From Bathynomus jamesi (Eukaryota > Arthropoda > Malacostraca > Isopoda > Cirolanidae): 64,000 nt of DNA. Numbering within the stretch: position 1 is the stretch's first letter; each line of letters starts with the position of its first letter. Under the pieces are notes generated by a model, which saw only the letters and a list, made by a program, of their open reading frames with translations, did no database searches and had not been told where the DNA came from. Made by a program: the position numbers and the translations under genes. The stretch covers positions 238,501-302,500 of the forward strand of contig JAJOZX010000942.1 of NCBI GenBank assembly GCA_023014485.1. The letters are read 5' to 3'. Of the stretch, positions 20,483 through 32,266 are shown one piece after another.

Positions 20483-21688
20483 CAGGGTGTACATAAAGTC
20501 AGGATCTATTTTTGTGAAGCACTTGGAAATTATATGGAGTTCAATCATAAAATGATAGTGGTAACATTTATTAAATAATTAACAGTAGGATTCGACGTGA
20601 CGCCCTTCAGTATCCCTGCACAGCTCAAATCGTTCCGCAGCATTTCTAAACACATTCTGGAGCATTTGCGGGGTTATGTTATCTGCAGCAGTTCGTATAC
20701 GTGTACGTAAGTTTTCAAGACTCGTAATCTTCGTCTGATAGACGTGCGATTTGATAAAGCCCCATGCAAAGAAATCTAAAGGGGTTAAATCTGGTGATCT
20801 CGCTGGCCAAGGTCTGTTGCTTCCGCGTCCGATCCAGCGATTTGGAAAACGTCCATTTAGATAATCCTGAACAATTTTGGCGTAGTGACAAGGAGCACCA
20901 TCATGTTGATAGACGACGGTACTAACAATCCTATCCCCAATCAGCTGAGGTTCAAGGAATTGCTGCAACGTGTCCAGGTAAATAAGCCCCGTAACTGTAG
21001 CTTCAGCAAAGAAAAAAGGACCATAAACCTTAGATTTTGTTAAACCCATCCAGACATTAACTTCAGGCGAGTCTCTTTCCCAATTTTGGACGAAATCATT
21101 CGGTCTTTCATCTTCCCAAATTCGACAGTTATGGCGATTTACTTTTCCACACGTATGGAAAGTGGCTTCATCACTAAAGAGAATGTTGTCCATTAAATTA
21201 TCACTCCAGATTTGTTCTACGAGATCAGCACACACAGCACTTCGTCGAGGGAAATCTTCCTCATGTAAATCATGTAAAACCTGCAAATGATAGCTTTTCT
21301 TCTGCAAATTAACTTTCAGAATTTTGGTGCACAGATGACGTCAGGAGGCCGAGTCTGTGTGATGCAGCACGAGCGGACGTACGTGGCTCCTCAGTGATAA
21401 TTCCGCGTACTGCATTCACGGTAACATCTGACATACACGGTCGTCCTGATCTTGCTTCATCATTTACAGATCCCGTTCGTTTAAATTTGTTCACCAATTT
21501 TCTTGTCTTGTCTATTGGCCACGGCTTATGAAATCTCCTTCTAAACTTCTCTCTGATGTCATTGTATTTCTTTCCCTCGATTCGCCAAATTACTATTGCC
21601 ACACGCTCTTCTGTATTCATTCTAAGGGCTTCTGAAAAGAAAAAATAATTATTTCATAAAAATAGATCCTGACTTTATGTACACCCTG
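20483..21688 (-). mobile_element. Mariner (DD41D type) copy 2, complete length
   Basis: 1206 bp with inverted ends CAGGGTGTACATAAAGTCAG, flanked by TA. Its right flank (21689-22014) equals the right flank of copy 1 (5956-6295) while the left flanks differ, so the two copies are not independent insertions at unrelated sites. Confidence 0.92.
20579..21620 (-). pseudogene. Mariner transposase (DD41D), one frameshift
   Basis: Two frames, 21620-21309 (103 aa) and 21307-20579 (242 aa), join with a frame change near 21330. Copy 1 reads through this point. Motifs: RSGRPC after the helix-turn-helix region, FSDEATF with the first catalytic Asp, YQHDGAPCHY with the second, ARSPDLTPLDFFAWG with the third. 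By my count 41 residues separate the second and third Asp, so this is the DD41D branch of the IS630/Tc1/mariner superfamily. The protein ends RHVESYC. Apart from the frameshift it is nearly complete. Confidence 0.9.
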
Positions 21689-21824
21689 TATATAGTAGTG
21701 GGATATATATAACTAGTAGAACAGATCCTATAGGAAATTCGAACTCGAGTCGTTGCTATAAAACTAGTAACCATGAGGAAATTCATGAAATCACACTTCT
21801 CTTACTTATCCTTTGTTGATTTAC

Positions 21825-21855
<31 letters not shown>

Positions 21856-22014
21856 TTAAGTGAAGTAATTTTCATCCTCACTATTCAATATAGAGAGTGA
21901 TTTATGTCACCATGACCCCTGGTCTATTAGGCTAGAGACCTTCACCTTTTCTACATTATACCAAAGTTAATTTATCAGAAGATCCGAAACTCCACCTACT
22001 TTTGCGTTAGAATT

Positions 22015-22808
22015 TTTTTCTGCTCCCTAGTGTTTGGGAGAGTAATTAAATTTAGCGCGAAATAGTCATGAACTTGATTATATTTTTAGATTTATCATAA
22101 TATAGTTTGATTTATACAATAATATATTTAATCAGTTTTCACTCCATAAACTAGGTGAAGAATATCTAACATAATTGGCGGGATAACACACTTAAACAGG
22201 TCAGGATTTAGAGGGGGGATTACTGGGATTGCAAGTCTTCTTGAGCTGACAGTTTATCTCGCTTTGAAACTTTATTGGGATGTTGATAGACAACACGTGT
22301 AACTACACATTTCTGGATAATAATATAAATTAATTTTACTTTAAAACAGACCAAAAAACTTTTAACTTAAACGTTAGCGTCTGAAAGGAGAAGGTTTAAA
22401 AATAACTGTCCAATTGAGTCCTTTCTTTGCTTTTGAGGAAACAACTTCCCTCCTCCTCCTCCTTCCTCCTCCTTCGTACAAGCTTGGACACCAATATTTT
22501 TATTTTTAAATAATTTTAAAACGATTAAACAGTCTTCACTTTTTTTAATAATAAAAACTTGGAAACATTTGAATGACAGGAAACAAAATTAAAAGTTTTG
22601 ATTGTACGACACTCTTTTTCAACTCTTTCAGTGCCTGTTTTTGGCAGATGAAATTTGAAGATTATTTTAAAAGATTTTTTATTTTAATGAATTTACGGTT
22701 TAAAAGAAATGAATGAATGAAATTAACTTTTTATATTTTTAAACTTTGAAGTATTCGTAGAACGATAACTCATTTTGAAGAAATGAAATGCTTTCGAAGT
22801 ATTGGTTC
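22015..22808. repeat. Dispersed ~1.05-kb repeat, copy 3, left part (split by the Polinton)
   Basis: Homologous to 6296-7085 and 13262-14060. It stops exactly at the Polinton target duplication; the remainder resumes at 38231 and runs to the TA-rich tract at 38495. Confidence 0.8.
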
Positions 22809-22814
22809 AATCTT

Positions 22815-23107
22815 AGTAGTATAGCCGCAAAAGGGGAGAGTGCAAGAATGTTGCAAGTGATTACGTAATGTTGCAAAGGGGGGGGGGGTGTTGCAAAAAA
22901 AAAAAAAAAAAAAAAAAAAAAGAGTACTGGCCTTTGTTGCCAACCTAGGTTGCAAGGGGCATGCAACTTGGAGGCGGAGTTCTCCCCCAAGCTATTCCTC
23001 CCAAAGGGCCAGAAAGGAGAGAAAAGAGGAGAGGTGTTCACCTGGCAGGAGCCAAGTGCATATTAAGACTTCAGCCGAGTAGGCGTTGTTTTATAGGCTC
23101 CTAATCA
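22815..23107. repeat. Polinton left terminal inverted repeat
   Basis: Reverse complement of 37924-38224, including G- and A-runs at 22879-22920 and the segment GAGGCGGAGTTCTCCCCCAA. Apparent Lys-rich frames over the A-run are artefacts. Confidence 0.88.
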
Positions 23108-23108
23108 T

Positions 23109-23183
23109 AGGTTTTTATGGATAACTAGTTTATCTTGACCTAAGTTTACTATAATTATATATATACAGTCTTTTAAACATCTT

Positions 23184-23232
<49 letters not shown>

Positions 23233-23845
23233 TTTTTTCTTTATCTAAAACAAGTTTGAATGTTTTAAACTTTCCAAACAACATGAGCAAAATTAAACGA
23301 TAAATATTTTATAATTTTTAAGATAGATAAATAGATATATATAGTGTTTCACTATAGATGTATAGATGTATAGTGTTTTACAATAGATGTATATAGTGTT
23401 TAACGATTAGAAGCAAATATAGCATTAACTTGAACTTCATTAAACTTGAAATTAGCCAAAACACAATCCGACGAAACAAATAACGTAGTTAGCCTATTCA
23501 GACAACCATAGAAAACAGAATTATAGAAAACCAATTAGGTTTTTATGGATAACTAGTTTATCTTGACCTAAGTTTACTATAATTATATATATACAGTCTT
23601 TTAAACATCTTGTGATAGATATAGATATATATATATATTAATTTTTTATTTATTTAAAACAAGTTTGAATGTTTTAAACTTTCCAAACAACATGAGCAAA
23701 ATTAAACGATAAATATTTTATAATTTTTTAAGGTAGATAAATAGATATACATAGTGTTTCACTATAGATGTATAGATGTACATAGTGTTTTACAATAGAT
23801 GTATATAGTGTTTAACGATTAGAAGCAAATATAGCATTAACTTGT
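23109..23845. repeat. Polinton left subterminal repeat, 1.7 copies of a 428-bp unit
   Basis: The unit starts AGGTTTTTATGGATAACTAG at 23109 and again at 23537. It contains a (TA)n tract and GTGTTTCACTATAGATGTAT blocks. Inverted copies lie at 36821-37402. The second copy ends where the first left-arm gene begins. Confidence 0.85.
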
Positions 23846-24042
23846 CTATTCATCTCCTCGACACTTAAATAAACCCGTTTGTTTGTTTGTCTACATTCCG
23901 TTTCCAGTACATAACTAATGGTACCGGAATTACGCCTGAACACGCGCAACGATTTCGTCACGGACACATCGTACGAGGCGTTGAGAATGCTGCTCAAAGG
24001 AAGTTCCATCGTATTCGAGGAGCGCACGTCCACTCGGTTCAA
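23812..24042 (-). CDS. Unassigned Polinton left-arm protein, 76 aa frame
   Basis: Frame MNRVDVRSSNTMELPLSS to QVNAIFASNR. No known domain recognised. The last ten or so codons are encoded by the inner edge of the subterminal repeat unit, so the repeat supplies the 3' end of the gene. It lies on the same strand as polymerase B, downstream of the frame at 24259-24845, and may be the end of a longer interrupted gene. Function unknown. Confidence 0.4.
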   Translation of the reverse strand: MNRVDVRSSNTMELPLSSILNASYDVSVTKSLRVFRRNSGTISYVLETECRQTNKRVYLSVEEMNRQVNAIFASNR

Positions 24043-24258
24043 GCTCTGAGATAACTATGAGCCGTGTGAGGCACGCAGGTAGGCAGGAATGGTTCGACGG
24101 GCGGCTGACTCGATGATACGTGAATGGGCTTGTTCGTATGATCCGCGAGTCGTACCGAATTGTTGTACATATTTCGGTACAAGAATTAATTTCATCACTA
24201 CCAGCCTACGCACCAGACATTTACCTCAGGATAAGAACTAGGAACATTTTATGTTTTA

Positions 24259-24845
24259 CTAAACATCTTCACACTCCGGCGCACTATTTGAGAGGAACAT
24301 ATGTTCATATTTTTCCTTTCTGCCCATCAAACGATACTCGTCTCTAAAGTCTGTTAAAAACTCACGCAGGGCACTAGCCACAACCTCACTACGAACCTCA
24401 TCATGATATACGTTAATATAGTGATAAAAATACTTAAGATTGTCCATGATCACGAGATTCACATTTTCAGTCGTAGGGTATGAGTAATCGACATGGTGTA
24501 GCATGACGTAATACCGCTTGTCACACCACCCATCCGCAAGACTCATTATCCATACCTGCTGCTTCTCTTCTGCACGCGTTGTTTCTTTTACTTCACGGTG
24601 TATGTGAGACTTTATAAAGTTTAGCTCTGCAGTATACTTCAGCACATCGTCTGTGCAACGAAAGCCTTCAACGGTCTCACCAGAACATCCGTAGAGTATT
24701 TGTACATCTTGGAACTTCGCACAATCCAATGTGTTTTTAAAAGAGGTATAGGGGAAGAATAGGAAGTTTTTCGGTATCCACCACATCCTGACACTTTGCT
24801 GAATACCATTTCATAAACGTTGTACAAGCAATATTAAAGGTAGCC
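24259..24845 (-). pseudogene. Unassigned Polinton left-arm protein with one frameshift
   Basis: Starts MATFNIACTTFMKWYSAKCQ at 24845, then changes frame near 24785 and runs 175 codons to 24259. Tryptophan- and tyrosine-rich, with WIMSLADGWCDKRYYVMLHH in the middle and FLTDFRDEYRLMGRKEKYEH near the end. I do not recognise the family. Codon use and length suggest a real gene of the element; it has no match to the core Polinton proteins that I know. Confidence 0.5.
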
Positions 24846-24959
24846 ATTTGAATACACGTCTGATCTCTCGGGCTTACTGCGCGTCGACTGACCACGCAGG
24901 GACTCCCAGATAGTAGCATGACTCACGGTCTTACAGTGGGCGGAGCTTAGAACTTTCAC

Positions 24960-24962
<3 letters not shown>

Positions 24963-25011
<49 letters not shown>
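24963..25011. repeat. (CA)n microsatellite, followed by 62-66-bp AT-rich tandem repeats
   Basis: CA tract between the accessory gene and polymerase B. From 25040 to 25260 the unit TAATAAACGAGATATTCAAG recurs three times with TATATATATTTACAAATACG. Confidence 0.85.
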
Positions 25012-25012
<1 letters not shown>

Positions 25013-25274
25013 GGAGAAAGTGAAACGCTATTTGAAACAGATTTATTTAATAAACGAGATATTCAAGTTATATATATTTACAAATACGATTTAATAAACG
25101 AGATATTCAAGTTATATATATATTTACAAATACGTGTAATAATCAATAGATACTTTACAAATACGATTTAATAAAAGAGATATTCAAGTATATATATATA
25201 TATTTACAAATACGTGTAATACAATAGATACGATTATATACAAGACAAATACGTGTGAGTTAACAATAGAAGCA

Positions 25275-28200
25275 TCATTGGTATCCAAAGGGTACGGTAT
25301 CATAGGTACCAGGTAACTGGTAACGTTTCCTATAGGTGTTACGGCACACCTTCGTACCCCTAAGTTCCTTCACGCCCCCCAGCTTCTGCGCCCGAAAATT
25401 GTGGGTGCCTACAATTAGTTGGGGAGGTTGTTCGCCCTCATCATCGTCCAAACATACTAGATCCTTCAACGATTCAAAGTTAACAACCGCCGATTCGCAT
25501 GGTTGAGCGTAATACCCTTTGCCTTCACGATATATTTCATTTCCTCCCCACCCTGACCCGTACCCCATAAGTCTTAGGTCCTGTTGAGACAAAAGAGTCG
25601 GCGTAAGCGTTGTCCCCATACTCGTCCTTGATCTCATCAGTGAGCTCGCCGAGGAACTCCCCAATAGCGGGCATGTATTCACCCTCCCTCTCTGTGAATA
25701 TCACGCTATCTGTATCGGCATACAATACTCTCCGCCCAAGAGAATGCAATAGACCCCAAAGTTTTATACGGGCGTAGGCTGTTGTGAAGCTGGCCACAGG
25801 TATGTTTGTAACCATTGAGGTATCTGTGGCAAATTCAGTGTTGTTGTACTTTATTATGTAAGTATTACCTACATTCACGATCTCCATGACCTCTTTATCG
25901 GGAGCATTGGCATAATCCCAGACATCGCTATAACTTTGTGCCAAATGAATGCTCCCTCTGCCGGTATTCTGCGCAAATTTTCCCCATAGACTGTTTAGAC
26001 ACAACTTTGCACTAAAGCGCTTGCCAGGATTCTTTACAATTTGGACACGATCAAGTTGTATACCTTCGCGGTCGCGGTAACGTTGAATATAGGCAGACTT
26101 TTCATCTTCGGTATCAACTCCTCGCGGATACCCTGATGCCTCAACCTTATCCTTCAAAAAGGCGTTTATATATGGTGTGAAAAGGTTGGGTAGCTTCTGA
26201 AACCTCCACACCTCATGTATCTTCAGTATTCTATAACCATGGCGTACGGCTAGGCCAGCTCAGGACTTGTATATACGCCTCTGATCTTACGCTGGTGGGG
26301 TATATGGTTACAATCGCCGTTATCCTCTTCCGCGCACTTCACGCACAGGGGAAACATGAGCTTGTCGTCGATAACGACAGGTAAGATCGGCATCCATAAA
26401 TTGCGTGGGGGGTACGTCTACGAAAGAGAGCCCAAAGTAACGATCATTCAAATTTTTTGAAAATTCATTGATGGAGGGTAGGCTAGGTCCCACCAGTTTC
26501 TCAGGAGCGCCCACGGGGTACGGATTGCTCTTCATCACGTATGGGTATAAAGAACAGAAATCGTAGTAATGGAGCTTCACGCCCTCCCTAGGTGGAAAGT
26601 ATAGTCTGAAAGGATTTGTACGTCCTCCAAACAAGCTATCAACATTTGAGAGGATCCAGCACCATTGAACGCTTGATCGTGTTTATTTCCTCACGGTACA
26701 CCTCGTCTGTTCCATCCGTGCATCATATTCATGCTCCCACAAGACTTTGTGAGTGAACTGTGATCCTATAAGTTGATCGCGGGTGCGGGTCGATGCAAGA
26801 CAGTCGGCAGGAGACCTACCGTGGATATCTCCGGTGATTCCGCACTCAGGACGGGGGCATCCATGCCACCAGCAACCGTTAAAGGAGTACACAGTCTTCA
26901 CACCAGTGACACGGTTTTCACTTAACCCATCAACCCAAAAAACACGTCCATTAATCTTAATGGGTACTTCACCCGTGTTGCGGGCGTGCTTTATGTATAC
27001 ACCTGTCTGTTGCTGTAGGTGTATGAGCCAGTAAATAGCCTTGTGCCCGTAACTGCGGGGATTGTTTCGGTGAATAATGGCTAAGGTGTCTTTCGGTATG
27101 AAGTTATTCTTGAACACCGTAAAACATAATGATGCGATGGTGGTTGCGACTTGCAGTGGATCGCATTTGAAACGGGCTATGTACATCCTTCTAAAGGCCT
27201 GGAAACATACTCTAAGCACGCGCACATCATTCACGCAATAACGCTCACATTCATCAGCTATATTATAAGGGTTACTTTCATTAAAACTGTCGTAGTATCG
27301 ATCAAAGTCTTCACGTTCATCCATACAGTCAAAATAATGTTTGGGGGGTGGTGGGCCTACGTAGTTTAAAGTCTCGCTGGTGAGGAAAGTGTAAGGGAAG
27401 TATCCTTTGGAAACTTCAGCTGCTACTCCCATCACCTTGGGTAGCTTTGCTAATTTACAAGGTGTGAATAATAAAGTATCTTTAAATTGTACATTGCCTA
27501 TTATCTGCATCTGTATTAATTTGTTGCCTCTTTTCAATGGATCACCTGTAAATATCTCAGAGGATTCGTGTTCAAGCAACTCCTTATAAAGGAACTGCGT
27601 GTCAAACTTTGCCCCGTTATGGGCGAGAATATACACAGTCATTTTTTTGAACTTGTCGGCTAACTTGCAATATAGGACACAAACAGTTTCACAGGACTAT
27701 CGCGGACATTCGTTTTAAAAACGTTTGTCCGTTTACCGCATTTGGGGCACTCGTCACATTCGATACCCATACACTCATCACAGATGGTCTGGCTCACAAG
27801 TAATGTGGAATTACCTCTTTGGTTTCAGCGTTCGTATATGTTTCTATATCGTAGTATACAGTTATACAAGGGTTATTTTTAGGCTTAGCATCTTTCATAT
27901 AACACACATGCTTTACTCCATCCGCCTTATATTCCTCCTGGCATGTAGGACAGTGAATTACGTCACACTTGTGCTTAAATTTCCCCCAATTATCCATTGT
28001 GTGAAACATACCACATTCACAGATTCTCATTTTCCTGCACGTACCAATTGATTTATGGAAATCAAAACAGCTATTATTGAAAAATGTGCGTCTACACACA
28101 TCACAGTCTCTCTTCTCAGCTTCAACTACACGGCTTTCACATTTGGTGCTTTTACACTGCTCACATACCATGTGACATTCTTTACAATGTCTCACTATAT

Positions 28201-29001
28201 CATCCGCAAACTCGAGGCACCCCTTACACAAATCATGATGTCTCCCATATTTTCGACTTTTGTCATAACTCGCATAAAGCCACCTTATATTACGGATGGG
28301 GAGATACGTCGTCCCTGCAATCCTAAAATAAGTAGGGGTCTTGTACGATCTCTCACACAGCTTTTAAAAACATACACAGTCCTACGACGATCATCCAACC
28401 CAAACACAACTATGCGGACATTCATTTCCTGTTCTACCCTTCTCAGCTCTTCAGGACCCATATTACAGTCAAATTCAAGTTCACAGTCTACAGCTAGTTT
28501 ACGGGCACGCTCCACGACCGTAGGCAACCAAATTTTTTGAGTCCGTGTATTTTGTACAGTAAACATACGTGCTAAGAGTACTGCTATAAAGCCGCAACCA
28601 CGATCGACGTTTATATGCTTTCGGTAAATAGTCGGAGAATTGAGGTTAAGAGTGTACGGTATGGCACTATGACCCGCAACACGGAATACACGGTCAATAT
28701 TTACCGTGAAGTTGTCCATATTGAAGGCTATACTACTTTGGGCGGCTTGCATTATACGTCCTAATATATATTCTACATCTTCAGCCGCCAAACGTCTAAA
28801 TGGCACTATCACCCAATAATCGTCTACATCACCGTCATCTGACCCGAATCCAAAGGACAGACTCGTCCTGACTTCACGCTCGTCGCGATTCTGAAGAGCA
28901 AACTCTATAATAAGCTGTACAACCCGGCGTAACCCGCGCTCAATTCCATTGCTATACATGACTCTAGGGTCGACCCTGACTCTATACCGATTTCTAGTCA
29001 A
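25275..29001 (-). pseudogene. Polinton protein-primed DNA polymerase B, several frameshifts
   Basis: About 1240 codons spread over six minus-strand frames. In order: an N-terminal region (29001-28285) of unknown fold; a Cys/His-rich region (28231-27850) with repeated CxxC; exonuclease motifs I (VYYDIET), II (LAHNGAKFDTQF) and III (YCVNDVRVL); polymerase motif A (YYDFCSLYPYVMK, about 26560), motif B (AKLCLNSLWGKF, about 25990) and motif C (VLYADTDSVIF, about 25700). The proofreading and polymerase residues visible here are intact. The family replicates linear genomes by protein priming. Frame changes near 28260, 27700, 26650, 26260 and 25600 mean no full-length enzyme can be made from this copy. 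Confidence 0.9.
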
Positions 29002-29531
29002 GGCTGGGGTGGGCTGCGGAGCGCACCAACTCGAACGTTATTTCATCCTCAACAGAACGGGGGCGGCGGATGAATTAGGGGATATATTAGCGGAAGGTGC
29101 TGCTGGGGGGCCTGTTGCGTAGGAGGTCGAGGGTTGGGGATCTATTATTGTAGACTTAACAGAACGGGGGGGCGGATGAATAAGGGGTATATTAGCGGGA
29201 GGTGCTGCTGGGGGGCTTGTTGCGTAAGAGGTTGAGGGTTGGGGACTATTACTGGTGCAATAGGCGCGTATTTCGGGCGCTTTATACCTGACGTGGGGTT
29301 CTCATACCTCCGCTTTGGACGTGCTACCGGTATCGCTGGTGAGGGTTCGTTGGCAGGGGAGGAGATCACAACTACACTGTCGTCGAGGTCGTCATCCGTA
29401 ATGTCAATGATGGGTGCTCTACCTCATCGTCATTCACGGTTCTGTGGGAGAAGAAAGCAAAATATAAGGAACAGCACTCAAAATTTGTAATATTTTGTAA
29501 ATGACCCACTTAGGAGTGTGACGTGTTAGAA

Positions 29532-30098
29532 ATGGACTCTGTAGAAAAATTCAGATTCACGAGCCCATCCACATGTATTATATCTGGACCTACAGGATGT
29601 GGTAAAACTGTGTTTATGCTTAAAATCATTAAAGAAAAGGGAGAGATGTTCTCGAAATTTGTGCATAAATTATATGGTGCTATTCGACGTATCAATCAGT
29701 GTTCAACGAGTACCAAGATGATATTTTGTTCCACAAAGGCGTATATGACGTTAATTCGTTAAAGGGAAATGAACATACAATCATTGTAATTGACGATCTC
29801 ATGTTGGAGATGGATAAAACGTTTGCCGAGACATTTACAGTATTCTCCCACCATCTTAACATAAGCGTGTTTTCATCAATCGGAATCTATTTTTCAAAAA
29901 TAGATACATGGCGATGTGTCGTTAAATACGCAATATCTAGTCTTATTCGCGCAACGTAGAGATGTATCACAAATTGGGGTATTAGCCAATCAAATGTTCC
30001 CGAATCAGCGTAAGGAGTTTTTGGAAGTTTATAAAGAAGCTACAAGCACGCGTTACGGATATTTGCTTTGCGACCTTCATCCCGCGAAACACGTTTAG
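29532..30098 (+). pseudogene. Polinton genome-packaging ATPase (FtsK/HerA type), frameshifted
   Basis: Starts with ATG at 29532. Walker A is IISGPTGCGKTVF at about residue 18 and Walker B is IIVIDDLMLEM (about 29785). The C-terminal part (29916-30098) has SLNTQYLVLFAQRRDVSQIG and ends GYLLCDLHPAKHV. Two frame changes, near 29695 and 29930, divide it into three pieces. The family pumps genomic DNA into the capsid. First gene of the rightward block; the next begins 58 bp downstream. Confidence 0.85.
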
Positions 30099-30155
30099 TG
30101 TGCTTCTGCGAACGAATATATTTCCAAACGAGCCTGAAACGGTGTATATTCCAGA

Positions 30156-30479
30156 ATGACAGAGAGACTAAAGAAATACCGTGAATTAATAAAAATCTAT
30201 CATCGACTGCCCCGGGCAATGCAGCAGATGTTTATTAAAAATATCGATGCCGACTTTTTAAAATGCATCTGTGAAATCTGTCTCAACGTTATAAATTGCA
30301 ATGTATCAATGAAAACCCATCAGAAGGCTCGCCTACGCCGCTACAAGAACATAATACGTGCACTCGCTCGTAAAAGTCAAACTGTAGCGAAGAAAAAACG
30401 AATTATTGTACAAACAGGAGGGTCATTTCTCCCCATCTTATTTTCAGTTTTGGGTCCTTTACTGACTAGATTAATATAA
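30156..30479 (+). CDS. Small basic Polinton protein (107 aa), possible virion component
   Basis: Intact frame beginning MTERLKKYRELIKIYHRLPR. The middle is Arg/Lys-rich (RLRRYKNIIRALARKSQTVA) and the end is hydrophobic after a GG pair (QTGGSFLPILFSVLGPLL). Similar small proteins with a basic stretch and a Gly-Gly hydrophobic tail sit beside the ATPase in other Polintons as I recall. It might interact with membrane or DNA. Function not established. Confidence 0.6.
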   Translation: MTERLKKYRELIKIYHRLPRAMQQMFIKNIDADFLKCICEICLNVINCNVSMKTHQKARLRRYKNIIRALARKSQTVAKKKRIIVQTGGSFLPILFSVLGPLLTRLI

Positions 30480-30480
30480 T

Positions 30481-31218
30481 GAAGAAAGTGGTAGTGATTC
30501 CTCACGAGGTGTACGCTTCACTGCAAAGGAATCCAGACACGGATCTAGATCCCCGTAAAAGCAGACTTAAAAGAATGGAAAGCGAATTGTAGCTCTATTA
30601 AACAGTGAAAAAACACCTGATGAGAAAAGAATCTTATACCAAGAAGCTCTGCAGAAATTTCTTCACGAGTACGAAAATTATAAGAGCCCTACAGAGATTC
30701 CTGTGGTTATTAGGCACAGCACGGGGGACGATGGACATGGCGACATAGGATCTGAGCCCGACGATACAGCTGACCAACCAAAAAGATTAGCCACACAACA
30801 TATCGAACATGTATTAAAAAGCACCCTCCCACATACATTGAGGAGTAAAGGCTTAAGTCTTTATAATCTATTGAATGAGGATTCCGCCATACAATGGACC
30901 GATACAGGCGAGATCATTGTGGAAGGATCAAAGGTACAGGGATCGAATATCGTAGACATTGTCCATGATCTGGTGAGAAAGTGGGATAGGCCATCACCAT
31001 CAGGCTGGAAGCATATTAAAGCAAGACTACAACAAATAAATGTCCCTAAAACGTTGATAGGAAATCTGAACAGGTTAAAAGACTTGGAACATGCAACGCA
31101 TGTGACACAATTGAAGACGCCGTCGCCCCCGGCGGTAACACCTTTGAAGAGGAGCAAGAAGAGGTTAAACCAACCCTACCCACGTGCCTCTAAAATACGC
31201 AAATGGCTAACGTATTAA
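30481..31218 (+). pseudogene. Conserved Polinton protein of unknown function, one early break
   Basis: ATG at 30481 (MKKVVVIPHEVYASLQRNPD) reaches a stop at about 30591; another frame continues from about 30600 to 31218. The preserved part contains SLYNLLNEDSAIQWTDTGEI followed by a GSNIVDIVHDLVRKW segment, a pattern I associate with a protein between ATPase and integrase in animal Polintons. The Lys-rich C-terminus (LKRSKKRLNQPYPR) could bind nucleic acid. No enzymatic motif. The end overlaps the integrase start by 16 bp. Confidence 0.6.
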
Positions 31219-32258
31219 CTAAACGCTATTATGCCGTTTCTAACCCATCCTCTTACGGCGGCGTAGATAGACTGTACAGAAGTGTTTACGGAGTAGGAAA
31301 AAAAGATGTTGAAAGATTTTTGAGGGAGCAGGACGCTTATACGCTTCATAAGCCTGTGAGAAAAAGGTTTAAAACAGCCAAGACAACGGCTTCCTCGATT
31401 GATTCTATTTGGCAAGCAGATTTAACAGACATGCAAAGGTATTCTGTGTATAACGATGGTTACCGCTACATTCTATTCATAATAGACGTATTCTCTAGAT
31501 ATCTGTGGCTAGTTCCTCTCTAAAATAAATCACCTGAAACAGTTGCTAAAGCCACCAAAACGCTAATGTTAAAAGAAAACAGGGTTCCTGGCTATTTTTG
31601 TACGGATATGGGGAAGGAATTTATAGGCCGTGCTTTTCAGAGCATGTTGACAGAGTTTAATATCATCTATTACACAACCAATTCTATACATAAGGCTTCT
31701 TTAGCTGAAAGAGTTCAGCGCACCATAAAGGAACGTATGCACCGTTATTTTACACATAAAAAAACAGATTTCTAGACATTCTGGAATCATTGGCATCATC
31801 CTACAACCGCTCGCACCATCGCACGATTGGGACAACACCTAACGAAGTTTTAGAAAGAGGTACGCTCCCGAGAAGATGGATCACCACCACCACCACCACA
31901 CTCTGCGCGCTTCAAAATCAATGATTATGTAAGGCTGTCGCGTTCGGGGAATAAATTCGCAAAGGGTTTTGAGCAAGGATGGACACGCGAGATTTTTAAA
32001 GTTAGGGCTGTGAGACCTAAAGGTGAGATAATGATGTATTACATTGAAGATTTGAATGGGGAAGAAATCTCAGGAGGTTTTTACCGCGAGGAGTTGCAGA
32101 AAGTTGCGTTTAATTTAGAAAAAAATGTGTTTAAAATTGAGAAAATTTTAGGAAGCAAAGGTTCAGGAAAGAGAAAAATGTACCTGGTGAAATGGCTAGG
32201 GTACCCAGAAAGCTTCAACACCTATATAAAAGCTGATGCAATAATGAAGCTTAAATAG
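31203..32258 (+). pseudogene. Polinton integrase (retroviral type) with C-terminal chromodomain
   Basis: Catalytic core residues: the first Asp in WQADLTDM, the second in FCTDMGKEF, the Glu in AERVQRTIKERM. The C-terminus is a chromodomain (FKIEKIL, then MYLVKWLGYPESFNTY), which may direct integration to modified histones. Stops at about 31522 and 31775 and a frame change before 32010 break the gene into three. The region near 31900 also contains a short run of His codons. Integrase inserts the linear element and makes the 6-bp target duplication seen here. Confidence 0.88.
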
Positions 32259-32266
32259 TATGCAAC

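Noticed and set aside
22888..23082. Lys-rich frame at the left Polinton end, and the Phe-rich frame opposite
   Set aside because: It reads through the poly-A run of the terminal repeat; the right repeat has a different run and does not keep the frame.
27725..28540. Plus-strand frames opposite polymerase B
   Set aside because: The minus strand carries exonuclease and zinc-binding motifs; the plus frames have no recognisable features.
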